Shown here: one piece after another, positions 7,306 to 14,913 of the stretch
Numbering within the stretch: position 1 is the first letter of the stretch
Layout: the number at the start of each line of letters is the position of its first letter
From: Paenibacillus piri
GTDB taxonomy: Bacteria > Bacillota > Bacilli > Paenibacillales > NBRC-103111
NCBI RefSeq assembly: GCF_004354045.1
Contig: NZ_SMRT01000030.1
Coordinates: 1-52,575 of the forward strand
DNA length: 52,575 bases
Direction of reading: 5' to 3'
Translations under genes and position numbers: made by a program
Notes under the pieces: model-generated
Told to the model about the DNA's origin: nothing
The model's database searches: none
Seen by the model: the letters and a program-made list of their open reading frames with translations, nothing else

Positions 7306-8259
7306 TTGAATTATCTGCTGGCGTTTCTCACAGTCTTCCTGTATCTTTGGGCGGCCAAGAGATACTTTCAGCAATTTCAGTTAGTCAAATTTCCTTTGCA
7401 TTCGGCTATCGTATTTGGTTCCGTTCTGCTTACCATCACAGAATGTGTCATGATCACAACCATGATGTGGACTTTGGCCTGGTGGCTGTATCATGTTGTC
7501 CTCGCAGCGTCGGCCTTGATACTGTTGTATGGTATTATAGCGCAGTATCGGTCGAACATATCTGTAACTCAAACATTTCATCAGGCAAATAGACATCCAT
7601 CTTTGGATCAACTTCGCGTTAGCATCTCCAGCAGCATGCAAAATCTGATTGTTGCCACGGAAACCAAAGATGAATATACGGCAGGTCACAATTACCGTGT
7701 AGCCATGTACGGATTGCAACTAGCCCAGGCAATGAATCTGGATTCCGAACTATTGCGAGCCCTGGCTCGGGGCGGTCTCATTCACGATGTTGGGAAAATA
7801 CAGATTCCTACCGAGATCCTGAATAAACCAGGAAAGTTGGATTCGGACGAAAGAATCGTGATCGAGCAACATCCTGTGATAGGTTACGAGATGTGCAAAT
7901 ATATTGGCTTCATGGCCGAAGAACTGTCCGTCATCCGGCACCATCACGAAAAATGGGACGGGACGGGGTATCCGGACAAGCTGAAAGGAACAGAGATTTC
8001 ACTGCTCGCAAGAATCCTTGCCATCGCGGACGTGTACGATGCGTTGACCTCGCGAAGATCATATCGCGAGCCCTGGTCTCAAGAACGCGCATTGCAAGTG
8101 ATTATTGAGGGCAGCGGCACCCACTTTGATCCCGAATGCATCTCCGCCTTTGTTCGACTCTGTAATAGAGGTGAATTGGTTGTTCCGGAGGCCACGGTAC
8201 AATCTTATAGGAGAGCATTGAGAACTCAGGGAACAGCAGCAAATCGCTTAGCCGATTGA
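7306..8259 (+). CDS. HD-GYP domain membrane protein (c-di-GMP phosphodiesterase type)
   Basis: A 317-residue protein with two to three membrane helices in the first 80 residues (NYLLAFLTVFLYLW and AIVFGSVLLTITECVMI), a short linker and a C-terminal HD-GYP domain. The HD pair is in GGLIHDVGKI (H160, D161) and the GYP box in HHHEKWDGTGYPDKLKG (about 212-228). Family members hydrolyse cyclic di-GMP or related dinucleotides. The start is unsure: the frame opens at 7267 without an ATG, TTG at 7306 is the first usable codon, and no good ribosome site precedes it. The sequence before it (CFNLFIPIDLTPLNY in frame) reads like protein, so the true N-terminus may have been lost or frameshifted. Confidence 0.8.
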   Translation: MNYLLAFLTVFLYLWAAKRYFQQFQLVKFPLHSAIVFGSVLLTITECVMITTMMWTLAWWLYHVVLAASALILLYGIIAQYRSNISVTQTFHQANRHPSLDQLRVSISSSMQNLIVATETKDEYTAGHNYRVAMYGLQLAQAMNLDSELLRALARGGLIHDVGKIQIPTEILNKPGKLDSDERIVIEQHPVIGYEMCKYIGFMAEELSVIRHHHEKWDGTGYPDKLKGTEISLLARILAIADVYDALTSRRSYREPWSQERALQVIIEGSGTHFDPECISAFVRLCNRGELVVPEATVQSYRRALRTQGTAANRLAD

Positions 8260-8703
8260 AAACTGTGCTCCTTGCATGAACCTCAAAAATTGGCCGCCTG
8301 GCTCTAGAGATTAGGTCGCTCGAAGCAGTTTCTCCTTACTTTAAATAAACAACCTCCTAAGTTCCACTCGGAACATAGGAGGTCGTCTGCAATCTGACGC
8401 TGCTTATAGGAGCAGCGCTTCTGCTAACAGCTAAAGTCGCATTAAACGCATACCTTCTAATAAATTTAGCCGTCACTTATTTACGGTTCACCTTAACGGT
8501 CATAACGGCGAAAATTACGAAAGGAGCTGTTGCGGCCTGCTCCTTCGTTTCTGTGAAGAATGCTTTGAATTCCCCTAATTAACGGAATTTGAATTTCGTT
8601 ATTGCCTTTCATTAATGAGCCTGGCTGTATATCTTTTCACCTAAAAAAGCCGCGATCAGCAAATTGCTGCGCGACTTTTCTAAACACAGATATAGCCACT
8701 ACA
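8260..8703. other. Gene-free stretch with hairpins and a dispersed repeat
   Basis: No gene is seen. At 8352-8383 CCTCCTAAGTTCC pairs with GGAACATAGGAGG (one mismatch) without a plus-strand T run. 8476-8522 is a copy of a dispersed intergenic repeat that recurs at 12874-12924. AAGGAGC/GCTCCTT makes a weaker hairpin near 8521-8545. The terminator of the gene on the minus strand occupies the right end. Confidence 0.4.
8643..8682 (-). terminator. Terminator behind yjdJ
   Basis: On the minus strand AAAAGTCGCGCAGCA and TGCTGATCGCGGCTTTT form a long imperfect stem around an ATT loop, followed by more T residues. It ends the yjdI-yjdJ unit. Confidence 0.65.
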
Positions 8704-8979
8704 TTATTTTAATAATACATCAGAATAATCTTCATGACGGTCAAATTGACTTTTAGCAAAAGGACATAGTGGCATAATCTTAATCCCTTTCGTCCGAGCA
8801 AATTCGACTAATCGCTTCACTAACGCCTCTCCTACGCCTTGACCACGTAGACTATCGGAAACAATCGTGTGGTCTACAATAATAGTATCGTTCCCACTCG
8901 GAACATAATGGATCTCTGCTTCTTTATGATCTTGTTCCCCTACATAAAAACCGTTCGTATCTTCTTTAATTTTGAACAT
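8704..8979 (-). CDS. yjdJ: GNAT-like acetyltransferase YjdJ
   Basis: A 91-residue compact GNAT protein of the YjdJ type. The acetyl-CoA binding loop is SLRGQGVGEALV (about 44-54). The family-specific tail IMPLCPFAKSQFDRH (about 68-82) matches the conserved LCPFAK ending of this class. Its substrate is unknown. It follows the (4Fe-4S) protein gene by 18 bases, and the pairing of a YjdI-type ferredoxin-like protein with a YjdJ-type acetyltransferase is conserved in several bacteria, including E. coli, so the two probably act together. GGGGAAAT precedes the ATG. Confidence 0.85.
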   Translation of the reverse strand: MFKIKEDTNGFYVGEQDHKEAEIHYVPSGNDTIIVDHTIVSDSLRGQGVGEALVKRLVEFARTKGIKIMPLCPFAKSQFDRHEDYSDVLLK

Positions 8980-8997
8980 TCATATTTCCCCATCTCG

Positions 8998-9255
8998 TTA
9001 GGTTTCGTTTCCATGATCATATCTCGCTTCATTAGCGTTATCTTTCCTTATATATTCCAAAGCACCACTAGGACATTTATTAATTTGAGCTGCAATGTTT
9101 TCAGCCGTTTCTCCATCAGCATGAATCCATGGCTTCTTCTTAACATTGAACACTCCCGGTAACCCTTTTACACAATTTGCCGAATGAATGCATCTTGCCG
9201 GGTGAAATATAATTTCGATATCTTTCCCTACATACCGCTTGAATTCATCATTCAT
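8998..9255 (-). CDS. yjdI: (4Fe-4S) mono-cluster protein YjdI
   Basis: An 85-residue protein of the divergent mono-cluster (Fer4_19) family. Cysteines are at C22, C28 (RCIHSANCVKG) and C61 (NKCPSGALEY), with the FNVKKKPWI strand between, as in YjdI. The fourth cluster ligand is not a cysteine in this family pattern. A GTG at 9267 is in frame, but the ATG at 9255 has GGAG eleven bases upstream and gives the usual length. It is the first gene of a two-gene unit with yjdJ. A 9-bp inverted repeat just upstream (9293-9328) is a likely operator. Confidence 0.85.
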   Translation of the reverse strand: MNDEFKRYVGKDIEIIFHPARCIHSANCVKGLPGVFNVKKKPWIHADGETAENIAAQINKCPSGALEYIRKDNANEARYDHGNET

Positions 9256-9292
9256 TAATGACCACACTCCAATTTAAATTCAATTCAAAAGA

Positions 9293-9328
9293 GAACGGTA
9301 CATTAGAAATTCAGTTTCAGTACCGTTC
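9293..9328. promoter_or_regulatory. Inverted repeat upstream of yjdI
   Basis: GAACGGTAC (9293-9301) and GTACCGTTC (9320-9328) are perfect inverted arms around an 18-base spacer. They lie 38 bases before the yjdI ATG, in promoter position. An operator is the best guess; no terminator-like T run follows. Confidence 0.55.
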
Positions 9329-9367
9329 ACATACTCAATTCTTTCAGCGTTTATGTAGCCAACGATC

Positions 9368-9784
9368 TTATTTTCGGTACAAAGGATATTTGACCTGTGC
9401 CGGTACCTCGATCAGAATAAGACGGAGCTCGGCGTCACCTGTTGCTGTATAGTTCGCTGCGGTCGCTTGCTCCGGCTCGATGATGGCAAAGTCTTTGTGC
9501 CTTAGTGCCATAACGTCTGTGCTAGACGCCGCATCGGCAACTGCGCCGTCGCCGCGGATGGCGAGCGCCGTCAGGTTGTAGTCTTTGCGCACAGGCTGAA
9601 CGAACGTACGGCCCGGCTTCACGGTAACGTCCCACATCCGGGCTTCCGTGACAATATGTTCGGGCCTACAAATCCTTCCTCATGGGAAACGCCGCTCCCG
9701 GTTTGCATGACCTGCGCCCCGCCGGGGCCGACGACGCTGCGGGTGCCGAGCGAATCGCCGTGCTCCGCTTTGCCGCTCACGACA
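9368..9784 (-). pseudogene. Decayed pirin family gene
   Basis: Two pirin segments are present on the minus strand. The first (about 9784 down to 9660) reads VVSGKAEHGDSLGTRSVVGP, then VQ-type metal-site region QVMQTGSGVSHEE. The second (9660 to 9368) is in another frame and reads IVTEARMWDVTV, later LTALAIRGDGAV and the family ending LILIEVPAQVKYPLYRK. Compared with the intact pirin at 10277-11038, the N-terminal third is missing, about 60 codons are deleted between the segments and the frame shifts there. Base composition is more GC-rich than the intact copy, so it is a separate homologue and not a recent duplicate. Confidence 0.8.
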
Positions 9785-9801
9785 CACGTTCGAAAAATTT
9801 A

Positions 9802-10248
9802 TTATAAATTTTGTGCGCCTATCCCAATCTTCTTTAATAAAAAAATGAGCTGTTCTTTTTCTTCGTCACTTACAGAAGAGAAATTTTTGGATATCGCTTC
9901 AACGTGTTGTGGGAAAATCTCATCGAATAGCATCGTTCCTTTTTCTGTCAAGACAACATTAGAAGCACGGCGGTCTGTTGGACTTGACTGCCTTTCTACT
10001 AGACCTTTTTTTTCTAATTTATCCACAACGTAAGTGATACTTCCACTAGGAATAGAAAATTTTTCACTGATTTTTTGTACTGGATGCGGTCCCTTGCTAT
10101 ATAGAAGTTCAAGAATCATAAAATGCTCAGTATTAATTTCATAACGATCAATATCCTTACGAACATTATCGAAAAGAACTTTGGAAGCTTTCATCCAAAT
10201 ACGAAAAAGCCTTAAATCAAGCTGGCTTTGTTTATCTCCATGATACAT
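9802..10248 (-). CDS. MarR family regulator of the pirin gene
   Basis: A MarR protein of about 148 residues. The winged helix is HPVQKISEKFSIPSGSITYV followed by DKLEKKGLVERQSSPTDRR and a LTEKG wing. A TTG at 10308 and an ATG at 10260 are also in frame. The ATG at 10248 is chosen because GGAAGATGG lies about nine bases upstream and the protein then starts near the usual first helix (LDLRLFRIWMKAS). It lies just downstream of the intact pirin gene on the same strand. The double palindrome in front of the pirin gene is the natural operator for it. Confidence 0.85.
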   Translation of the reverse strand: MYHGDKQSQLDLRLFRIWMKASKVLFDNVRKDIDRYEINTEHFMILELLYSKGPHPVQKISEKFSIPSGSITYVVDKLEKKGLVERQSSPTDRRASNVVLTEKGTMLFDEIFPQHVEAISKNFSSVSDEEKEQLIFLLKKIGIGAQNL

Positions 10249-10276
10249 AAAATCAACCATCTTCCAGAGGGTAATG

Positions 10277-11038
10277 TTATCTTGGCTTTCTATACAGCGG
10301 ATATTCAACTTGAGTTGGGATCTCGATTAGCAGCATTTGAAGTTCTTCACCTGTCGATTGTAGGGCAATGGTCTCATCTTTCTCGGATTGAATAATAACG
10401 AAATCTTTGTTCTCAAATGAAACTTCACGTTCTTCAATAACTGCACCGTTACCTCTTATGGCTAAACCGGCTAGTGTCCGATTAGGTGAAAGAAAATACT
10501 TATAGGTTGCACCATTTTCAATTTGCACATCATATATTTTGGCATCTGTAACGATACTGATTGGTGAATGTTCACCAAGTATCGTCTTAACTGTCACCCC
10601 GTTCTCAGAAACTTTTGGAAAATCTTCATGCACGTACTTTCTGTAAGTTGGTGGTCGCTTTATGGCTTCATTTAAATACGGCTCGAACCAAATTTGAAAC
10701 CCTTCGTATGGTTCAAGGATAGATTCAGCATGGGAGACACCTGAGCCAGCTTGCATCACCTGAACACCGCCAGCGCCGACTACGCTGTCTGTACCAAGAG
10801 TATCTTTGTGACGGCCTCTACCCTTTATGACATAGGTTAATATCTCAAAACCCTGATGAGGATGAAGGCCGATACCGCCTTCGCCTGAGGATTGTGCCCA
10901 TGCCCAGTAAAATAAAGGACCCAGGCGCTTAATGAGCGCTCCCTCACCAGAAAATCCAATCGGCTTTTGTTCTAATATTTTGCCGCCGTCAAATTCACCT
11001 TTTGCTTGGTCCTGCGGTTTAATGATTTTAATCTCCAT
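10277..11038 (-). CDS. Pirin family protein (quercetinase-like)
   Basis: A 253-residue bicupin. The metal site of pirins is intact: His59 and His61 in GLHPHQGFE, His103 and Glu105 in GVSHAES. The C-terminal cupin ends IPTQVEYPLYRK. Bacterial pirins act as quercetin 2,3-dioxygenase-like enzymes or redox-sensing regulators; the substrate is not known here. GGAGGGGG precedes the ATG. The promoter is good (TTGACA, 17 bases, TAGGAT) and its -10 box lies inside one of two tandem palindromes. The MarR gene follows, so the unit is probably pirin-marR with negative autoregulation. Confidence 0.9.
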   Translation of the reverse strand: MEIKIIKPQDQAKGEFDGGKILEQKPIGFSGEGALIKRLGPLFYWAWAQSSGEGGIGLHPHQGFEILTYVIKGRGRHKDTLGTDSVVGAGGVQVMQAGSGVSHAESILEPYEGFQIWFEPYLNEAIKRPPTYRKYVHEDFPKVSENGVTVKTILGEHSPISIVTDAKIYDVQIENGATYKYFLSPNRTLAGLAIRGNGAVIEEREVSFENKDFVIIQSEKDETIALQSTGEELQMLLIEIPTQVEYPLYRKPR

Positions 11039-11076
11039 TTGTACCCCCTCCTTTTCCCTAATACTTAATCATAGTT

Positions 11077-11127
11077 ATCCTAGTATTAGGATATTAGTAT
11101 CCTAACATTAGGATATAATTGTGTCAA
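11077..11127 (-). promoter_or_regulatory. Pirin promoter with two tandem MarR palindromes
   Basis: TTGACA at 11122-11127 and TAGGAT at 11099-11104 (minus strand) are 17 bases apart. ATCCTAGTATTAGGAT (11077-11092) and ATCCTAACATTAGGAT (11099-11114) are both palindromes with centres 22 bp apart, two helical turns. The second one contains the -10 box. Confidence 0.85.
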
Positions 11128-11252
11128 CCTACCCAAAGCGATTACCTCGTTTATTCCATTTAGACGCCGTGTTTGAACAAGTCTGATGTTTTAGGAGAGC
11201 AGGGAGCATTCGAAACTAACGGATAGTCTATTTCTTGTTTCCGCATCGGTAA

Positions 11253-11600
11253 GTCAGACTGGCTCTCACCGTCCGAGAAGGCGATTCAGTAAACCCTTAC
11301 TTTAACGGAACGGACTACGTCACCATCCGTTCAGCAGACATCCAGTTTACCCGTAAGGACGAGTGGGCGGACGGGCCGCCGGTCATTGAGGGCAGCCCGA
11401 TCCAATTAGCGCTAGGATGGGTCTCCGAGCTGGCCCCACCGATTTGGGCATCACCTGAAGCCCAAAAAGCGGCAACCAAAGCCATGTCGCCAGCAACTAA
11501 AACCAAAGAAGCAAAAACGGCGGAGGGGGCTTTTGCTTTTCCCAAGCAAAAGTCCCCTCCAAGTACACCATCGTCATTTGAACCTGTCTCGGGACGCTGA
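11253..11600 (+). pseudogene. Gene remnant of unknown family
   Basis: An open frame from 11253 to a TGA at 11598-11600 has no ATG, GTG or TTG near its beginning but reads like real protein: SVNPYFNGTDYVTIRSADIQ, then TRKDEWADGPPVIEG and LALGWVSELAPPIW, then a low-complexity Ala/Lys/Pro tail. I do not recognise the family. The tail contains a long DNA inverted repeat at about 11523-11561 (GGAGGGG/CCCCTCC with CTTTTGCTT/AAGCAAAAG). The missing start suggests a 5'-truncated gene. The minus-strand frame over the same bases is a shadow. Confidence 0.45.
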
Positions 11601-11734
11601 AGCCTCATAAAACAGCTTCTTCCGCCAGAATGGTCCGCACAAGAACGTTTCCACGTCTCTTGCATGCCCAACCCCCAAAAAAATTACCATTACTTGTGGT
11701 ACGGTTCACCGCGCTGTCTGTAACGGCAAGTTTT

Positions 11735-11765
11735 AGGGCCATCCTTAGCGGGATGGCCCTTTATT
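11735..11765 (+). terminator. Rho-independent terminator
   Basis: AGGGCCATCC and GGATGGCCCT form a 10-bp stem around TTAGCG, followed by TTATT. It lies between the gene remnant and the XRE operon. Confidence 0.75.
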
Positions 11766-11781
11766 AAAATGGAAAGTGTGC

Positions 11782-11836
11782 TTGACATTGCTTGCATTGC
11801 ACGATATATTATTTTCATGGAAAGCTACCTTTCCAT
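11782..11836 (+). promoter_or_regulatory. XRE operon promoter and autoregulatory palindrome
   Basis: TTGACA (11782-11787) and TATATT (11805-11810) are 17 bases apart. Immediately downstream ATGGAAAG (11817-11824) and CTTTCCAT (11829-11836) are perfect inverted arms with a four-base spacer. Another half-site ATGGAAAG lies just upstream of the -35 box (about 11769-11776). Confidence 0.8.
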
Positions 11837-11851
11837 AAGGAGAGTGAACGC

Positions 11852-12058
11852 ATGAACAACCGCTTAGAAGAAATTCGCAAGAAGCGTGGAATTAAGCAAG
11901 AAGAATTAGCGGCGGCTCTTGAAGTGTCAAGGCAAACTATCGGTTCGCTGGAAAACGGACGTTATAACCCATCGATCCTTTTAGCGTTCAAGATTGCTCG
12001 TTTTTTCGGTATGAGTATCGAAGAAATCTTTATTTATGAGGAGGATGAACATGTATGA
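11852..12058 (+). CDS. Small XRE (Cro/CI) family repressor
   Basis: A 68-residue stand-alone helix-turn-helix protein: MNNRLEEIRKKRGIKQEELA, recognition region VSRQTIGSLENGRYNPSILL, then ARFFGMSIEEIF. This is the short YozG/CI-like form that usually controls its own operon together with a membrane protein. AAGGAGAG precedes the ATG; an upstream ATG at 11792 would place the operator in the coding region and is rejected. The stop overlaps the next start by four bases, so the pair is translationally coupled. Confidence 0.9.
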   Translation: MNNRLEEIRKKRGIKQEELAAALEVSRQTIGSLENGRYNPSILLAFKIARFFGMSIEEIFIYEEDEHV

Positions 12059-12486
12059 AAAAAACGATTTCGGCTTATTTGCTTACCATTGTAGGCGTAG
12101 GACTACTAGCAGGTGGTCTGTACTTCATCAAGACAATTGAAGATCCACAAGGCATGCTGCGAGCGCTGCCGTATATCTGTGCTGGGCTTGGCTGTGTTAT
12201 TTTCGGTCACGGTATTGGAGAAATAATCGTCCGAAGCGCTATGAAGAATAATCCTGCCGCAGCGAAGCAGCTAGAGATTGACCAGAAAGATGAGCGTAAT
12301 TTGGCAGTCGCCAATCGTGCAAAAGCGAAAGCATATGACATGATGGTTTTTGTATTTGGAGCCTTATTTTTATCATTTTCCTTGATGGGTATAGATTTAA
12401 TAGTGGTATTGCTATTGGTTTTTGCCTATCTGTATATCCTTGTATATAACTCTTATTACCGTTTCAAGTACTATAAAGAGATGTAA
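12055..12486 (+). CDS. XRE-linked membrane protein, 143 aa
   Basis: Four likely membrane segments: ISAYLLTIVGVGLLAGGLYF, the stretch PYICAGLGCVIFGHGIG, MMVFVFGALFLSFSLMG and VVLLLVFAYLYILVY. Between the pairs lies a charged loop (LEIDQKDERNLAVANRAKAK) with the DERN..V..RAKAKA signature of DUF2178-like membrane proteins. Such proteins are typically encoded after a small XRE repressor, as here with a four-base overlap. Function is unknown; a membrane stress or antimicrobial-response role has been proposed for similar pairs but nothing here proves it. Confidence 0.75.
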   Translation: MKKTISAYLLTIVGVGLLAGGLYFIKTIEDPQGMLRALPYICAGLGCVIFGHGIGEIIVRSAMKNNPAAAKQLEIDQKDERNLAVANRAKAKAYDMMVFVFGALFLSFSLMGIDLIVVLLLVFAYLYILVYNSYYRFKYYKEM

Positions 12487-12542
12487 AAAATGGAGACTAA
12501 AAAATCATATTTGACACATAGCAATCGAAAGGAATGGTGACG

Positions 12543-12731
12543 ATGACAAAATTATCTTTTAGTGGTTTAAAATATGGAGAAAGCAATGTGGAAATAAAAT
12601 TATTGGTGGATATACAAAATGATTGGTTTGAGATAAAGCACACTAAGGAAGTGTCCGAAGTAATGAATAAATCAACAGGTGAATATATCGTAGTAACTCG
12701 AAACACCTTGAAATTTGAGGTTGCTTCATAA
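12543..12731 (+). CDS. Small hypothetical protein, 62 aa
   Basis: I do not recognise this protein. It starts MTKLSFSGLKYGESNVEIKL and ends in NTLKFEVAS, all predicted beta-rich and soluble. An ATG at 12534 is in frame, but the one at 12543 has AAAGGAATGG as ribosome site. It follows the XRE / membrane protein pair by 56 bases on the same strand and is followed by a strong terminator, so it is probably the third gene of that operon. Confidence 0.5.
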   Translation: MTKLSFSGLKYGESNVEIKLLVDIQNDWFEIKHTKEVSEVMNKSTGEYIVVTRNTLKFEVAS

Positions 12732-12761
12732 CACGAAGAAACTATGTAATAAATAAACTTT

Positions 12762-12791
12762 ATGCGACTGACTATATCAGTTGCATTTTTT
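12762..12791 (+). terminator. Terminator of the XRE operon
   Basis: ATGCGACTGA (12762-12771) pairs with TCAGTTGCAT (12777-12786), one G-U pair, five-base loop, then TTTTTT. Confidence 0.85.
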
Positions 12792-13077
12792 GCACTTCTT
12801 AAACATCTCAACAGTCACTCTTCACCCTATATACAAATCCATGCCCCGCAGGGAATTTCGCAAAAAACTTGCCCTTATTTATGATACGGTTCAGCTTAAC
12901 GGGTCAATCGGCGAAAATACGAAACCTCGAAAGCATCCGCATGGAACGTCCGGTCGTGATTTAGTGTACAGAGGGCTAGCGTACCTTGGCGCAGCAAACG
13001 TAATGCACTCATTTTTTATCATGATCGCTAAATAGTGACAGACCGACAACAAGGCGTGTTGCGGGAGCGAACTGGCT
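12792..13077. other. Gene-free stretch with dispersed repeat copy
   Basis: No supported gene. The bases 12874-12924 (TTATTTATGATACGGTTCAG, then CTTAACGGGTCAATCGGCGA) match the intergenic sequence at 8476-8522 with small insertions. A 13-codon-scale frame across this stretch lacks a ribosome site and any family pattern. Confidence 0.35.
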
Positions 13078-13413
13078 TCAGTTCATCTTGCAATGTTCAA
13101 TATACTCACTTCCCCATTCCGTCAGCCCATTAATCGTCGGATAAAGCTTTTTCCCCAAATCAGTTAAAGAATATTCCACCTTTGGCGGAACTTGATTATA
13201 AACCTCACGGTGAATAAGTTGAAAGTTTTCCAGCTGCTTCAGTTGTTTAGTCAGGGACGCATGCGTTAAGCCGTCAAATTTCCGTAACAGCTCGTTAAAA
13301 CGTATTGGCCCGTCCTTTAGATGAAAAATGATCATGAGAGACCATTTACCCGACAATACTTTCTGAGCTGTAGTGAACGGACAAGTTAAGTCAGCACTTT
13401 TTAATTCAATCAT
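13078..13413 (-). CDS. HxlR family regulator
   Basis: A 111-residue HxlR protein. It has the family's conserved cysteine near the N-terminus (DLTCPFTTAQKVLSGKWSL, Cys11), the recognition segment RFNELLRKFDGLTHASLTKQ, and the wing YNQVPPKVEYSLTDLGKKL. Cys11 is the redox-sensing position in quinone- or aldehyde-responsive members. GAGGTGAAG lies before the ATG. The gene is divergent from the SDR gene at 13617; the shared intergenic region has an ACGATA/TATCGT inverted repeat, so it probably represses that SDR gene. Confidence 0.88.
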   Translation of the reverse strand: MIELKSADLTCPFTTAQKVLSGKWSLMIIFHLKDGPIRFNELLRKFDGLTHASLTKQLKQLENFQLIHREVYNQVPPKVEYSLTDLGKKLYPTINGLTEWGSEYIEHCKMN

Positions 13414-13526
13414 GGAACTTCACCTCTTCCTTTACTCTAAGTTCATATAACCTCTATCAGTAATACTAAAAAACAAGCCTACGTTTGAACTGTTGTCCTC
13501 CCTTCTTAGTATACCATTTGATCGTA

Positions 13527-13544
13527 ACGATACAAAAATATCGT
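13527..13544. promoter_or_regulatory. Inverted repeat, likely HxlR operator
   Basis: ACGATA (13527-13532), six-base spacer, TATCGT (13539-13544), inside the divergent HxlR-SDR region. An additional ATCGT sits directly upstream (13521-13525). Confidence 0.5.
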
Positions 13545-13616
13545 ACTATTCATATCTATTATATTCTAATAATATTGATTATGCATTAAATTTATCTTAA
13601 AAGGAGCAGGGATAAT

Positions 13617-14399
13617 ATGTTGACGAATGAAGGAAAATTCAGTGGTAAAGTTGCCTTGGTTACAGGGGCAAGTCGTGGGATAGGGGCTGAAATAGCCAAA
13701 AAATTAGCTGCTGGCGGAGCAGAATTTATAGGCGTTCATTACGCCAATAATAGGGATGCTGCTTTAAAAGTTGTTGATGATATTAAGGCTTTGGGCTCAA
13801 AGGCTGTGGCTCTGCAAGCAGAATTAACGACTGGTATTTCCGGTGTAAAACAGCTTTGGGCTGCATTTGAAGATGCTGTTCGCTCGGAAATTGGATCTGT
13901 GCAATTGGACATCTTAATCAATAACGTAGGTATTGCACCGGCCATTCCTTTTGAAGAAACGTCAATTGAAACGTTCGAAGATGTCATTAATGTTAACCTT
14001 AAAGCTCCATACTTTCTTATTCAAGCAGCTAGCCCGTTTATACGGAACGGTGGACGAATCATTAACATTTCTACTGGCTTTACTCGTGTTGCCGGTCCAA
14101 CACATACCATTTATTCGGCTTCCAAGGGAGCCATTGAGACACTTACTTTGGCTTTAGCTCCACTTTTTGCATCAAAAGGTATTACTGTTAATGCAGTAAG
14201 GCCTGGAACTACGGCTACTGATATGACCAAGGATTGGCTCGCAAACCCAGAAGCTCATGCTGAAGCAGCTTCAATTTCTGCTTTTGGAAGAGTTGGGACC
14301 ACTGAAGACGTTGCTGATGTAGTTGTGTTTGTAGCATCTGAGGAAGCGCGATGGATTACAGGGCAATTTATTGATGCCACCGGAGGAAGTAGGCTATAA
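13617..14399 (+). CDS. Short-chain dehydrogenase/reductase
   Basis: A 260-residue classical SDR. The cofactor motif TGASRGIG is at residues 16-23 and the structural NNVG at 102-105. The catalytic set is Ser152, Tyr166 and Lys170 (the YSASK box), and the C-terminal TGQFIDATGG ending is typical. An Asp/Asn-rich stretch after strand 2 (HYANNRDAA) suggests NADP preference but is not decisive. Substrate unknown; many HxlR-controlled SDRs reduce quinones or reactive aldehydes. AAGGAGCAGG precedes the ATG, and a terminator follows at 14450, so it is monocistronic. Confidence 0.88.
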   Translation: MLTNEGKFSGKVALVTGASRGIGAEIAKKLAAGGAEFIGVHYANNRDAALKVVDDIKALGSKAVALQAELTTGISGVKQLWAAFEDAVRSEIGSVQLDILINNVGIAPAIPFEETSIETFEDVINVNLKAPYFLIQAASPFIRNGGRIINISTGFTRVAGPTHTIYSASKGAIETLTLALAPLFASKGITVNAVRPGTTATDMTKDWLANPEAHAEAASISAFGRVGTTEDVADVVVFVASEEARWITGQFIDATGGSRL

Positions 14400-14449
14400 T
14401 AGCAATAAAAACAACTGGAATTTGATGTTAAAGGGTTTATAATTAGGAA

Positions 14450-14495
14450 ATTGTCCTCCAATTTTAGATACTGGAGGACAATATTATAATTTTTT
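14450..14495 (+). terminator. Terminator behind the SDR gene
   Basis: ATTGTCCTCCA (14450-14460) and TGGAGGACAAT (14472-14482) form an 11-bp stem, followed by ATTATAATTTTTTG. Confidence 0.8.
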
Positions 14496-14532
14496 GTTTT
14501 CACCACGTTCGAATAAAATCATTGCTTGACTA

Positions 14533-14913
14533 TTAGCTGAACATCCGATGACGATTGCATTCGACGAGAATACCAGATCTATAGCGATTACGATTTCGTG
14601 TGAAATAGTGGCGGCGTTGGAAAGCTTTGATACGATTATGGCGACCCTCTACGGTTGCATTTGTCCATCGGCATTGATGATAGTTCACAATCTCCTCTTT
14701 CCAATTGCACATCGTCTTCAAGGTACTTCGGACGGCGGTGTGGTCGATTATCTGATCGCCTTGCTTGCACCAACGCTCAAATCCCAGTTTGGCAACGGCA
14801 AAGTTGGGCGAGCAGTCATACCAAGTCGTGAACGCTTCCTTCCATTCCCATACTCTGCGCAACAGCGGGGAATAGTTCAGCAGCACTTCTAAAGGCTGTA
14901 TATTCAGTGTCAC
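14533..14913 (-). pseudogene. ISL3 family transposase, C-terminal remnant
   Basis: The minus strand encodes about 126 residues ending in the conserved ISL3 C-terminus: NWKEEIVNYHQCRWTNATVE, then GRHNRIKAFQRRHYFTRNRN, then GILVECN. Everything upstream in the transposase, including the catalytic DDE part, is missing; the frame runs directly into the truncated HEPN gene. No inverted repeats are visible. The element is dead, and its 5' part was lost in the rearrangement that joined it to the neighbour. Confidence 0.85.

Noticed and set aside
11315..11671. Minus-strand frame of 118 codons
   Set aside because: It is the shadow of the better plus-strand remnant at 11253-11600; low complexity and no ribosome site.
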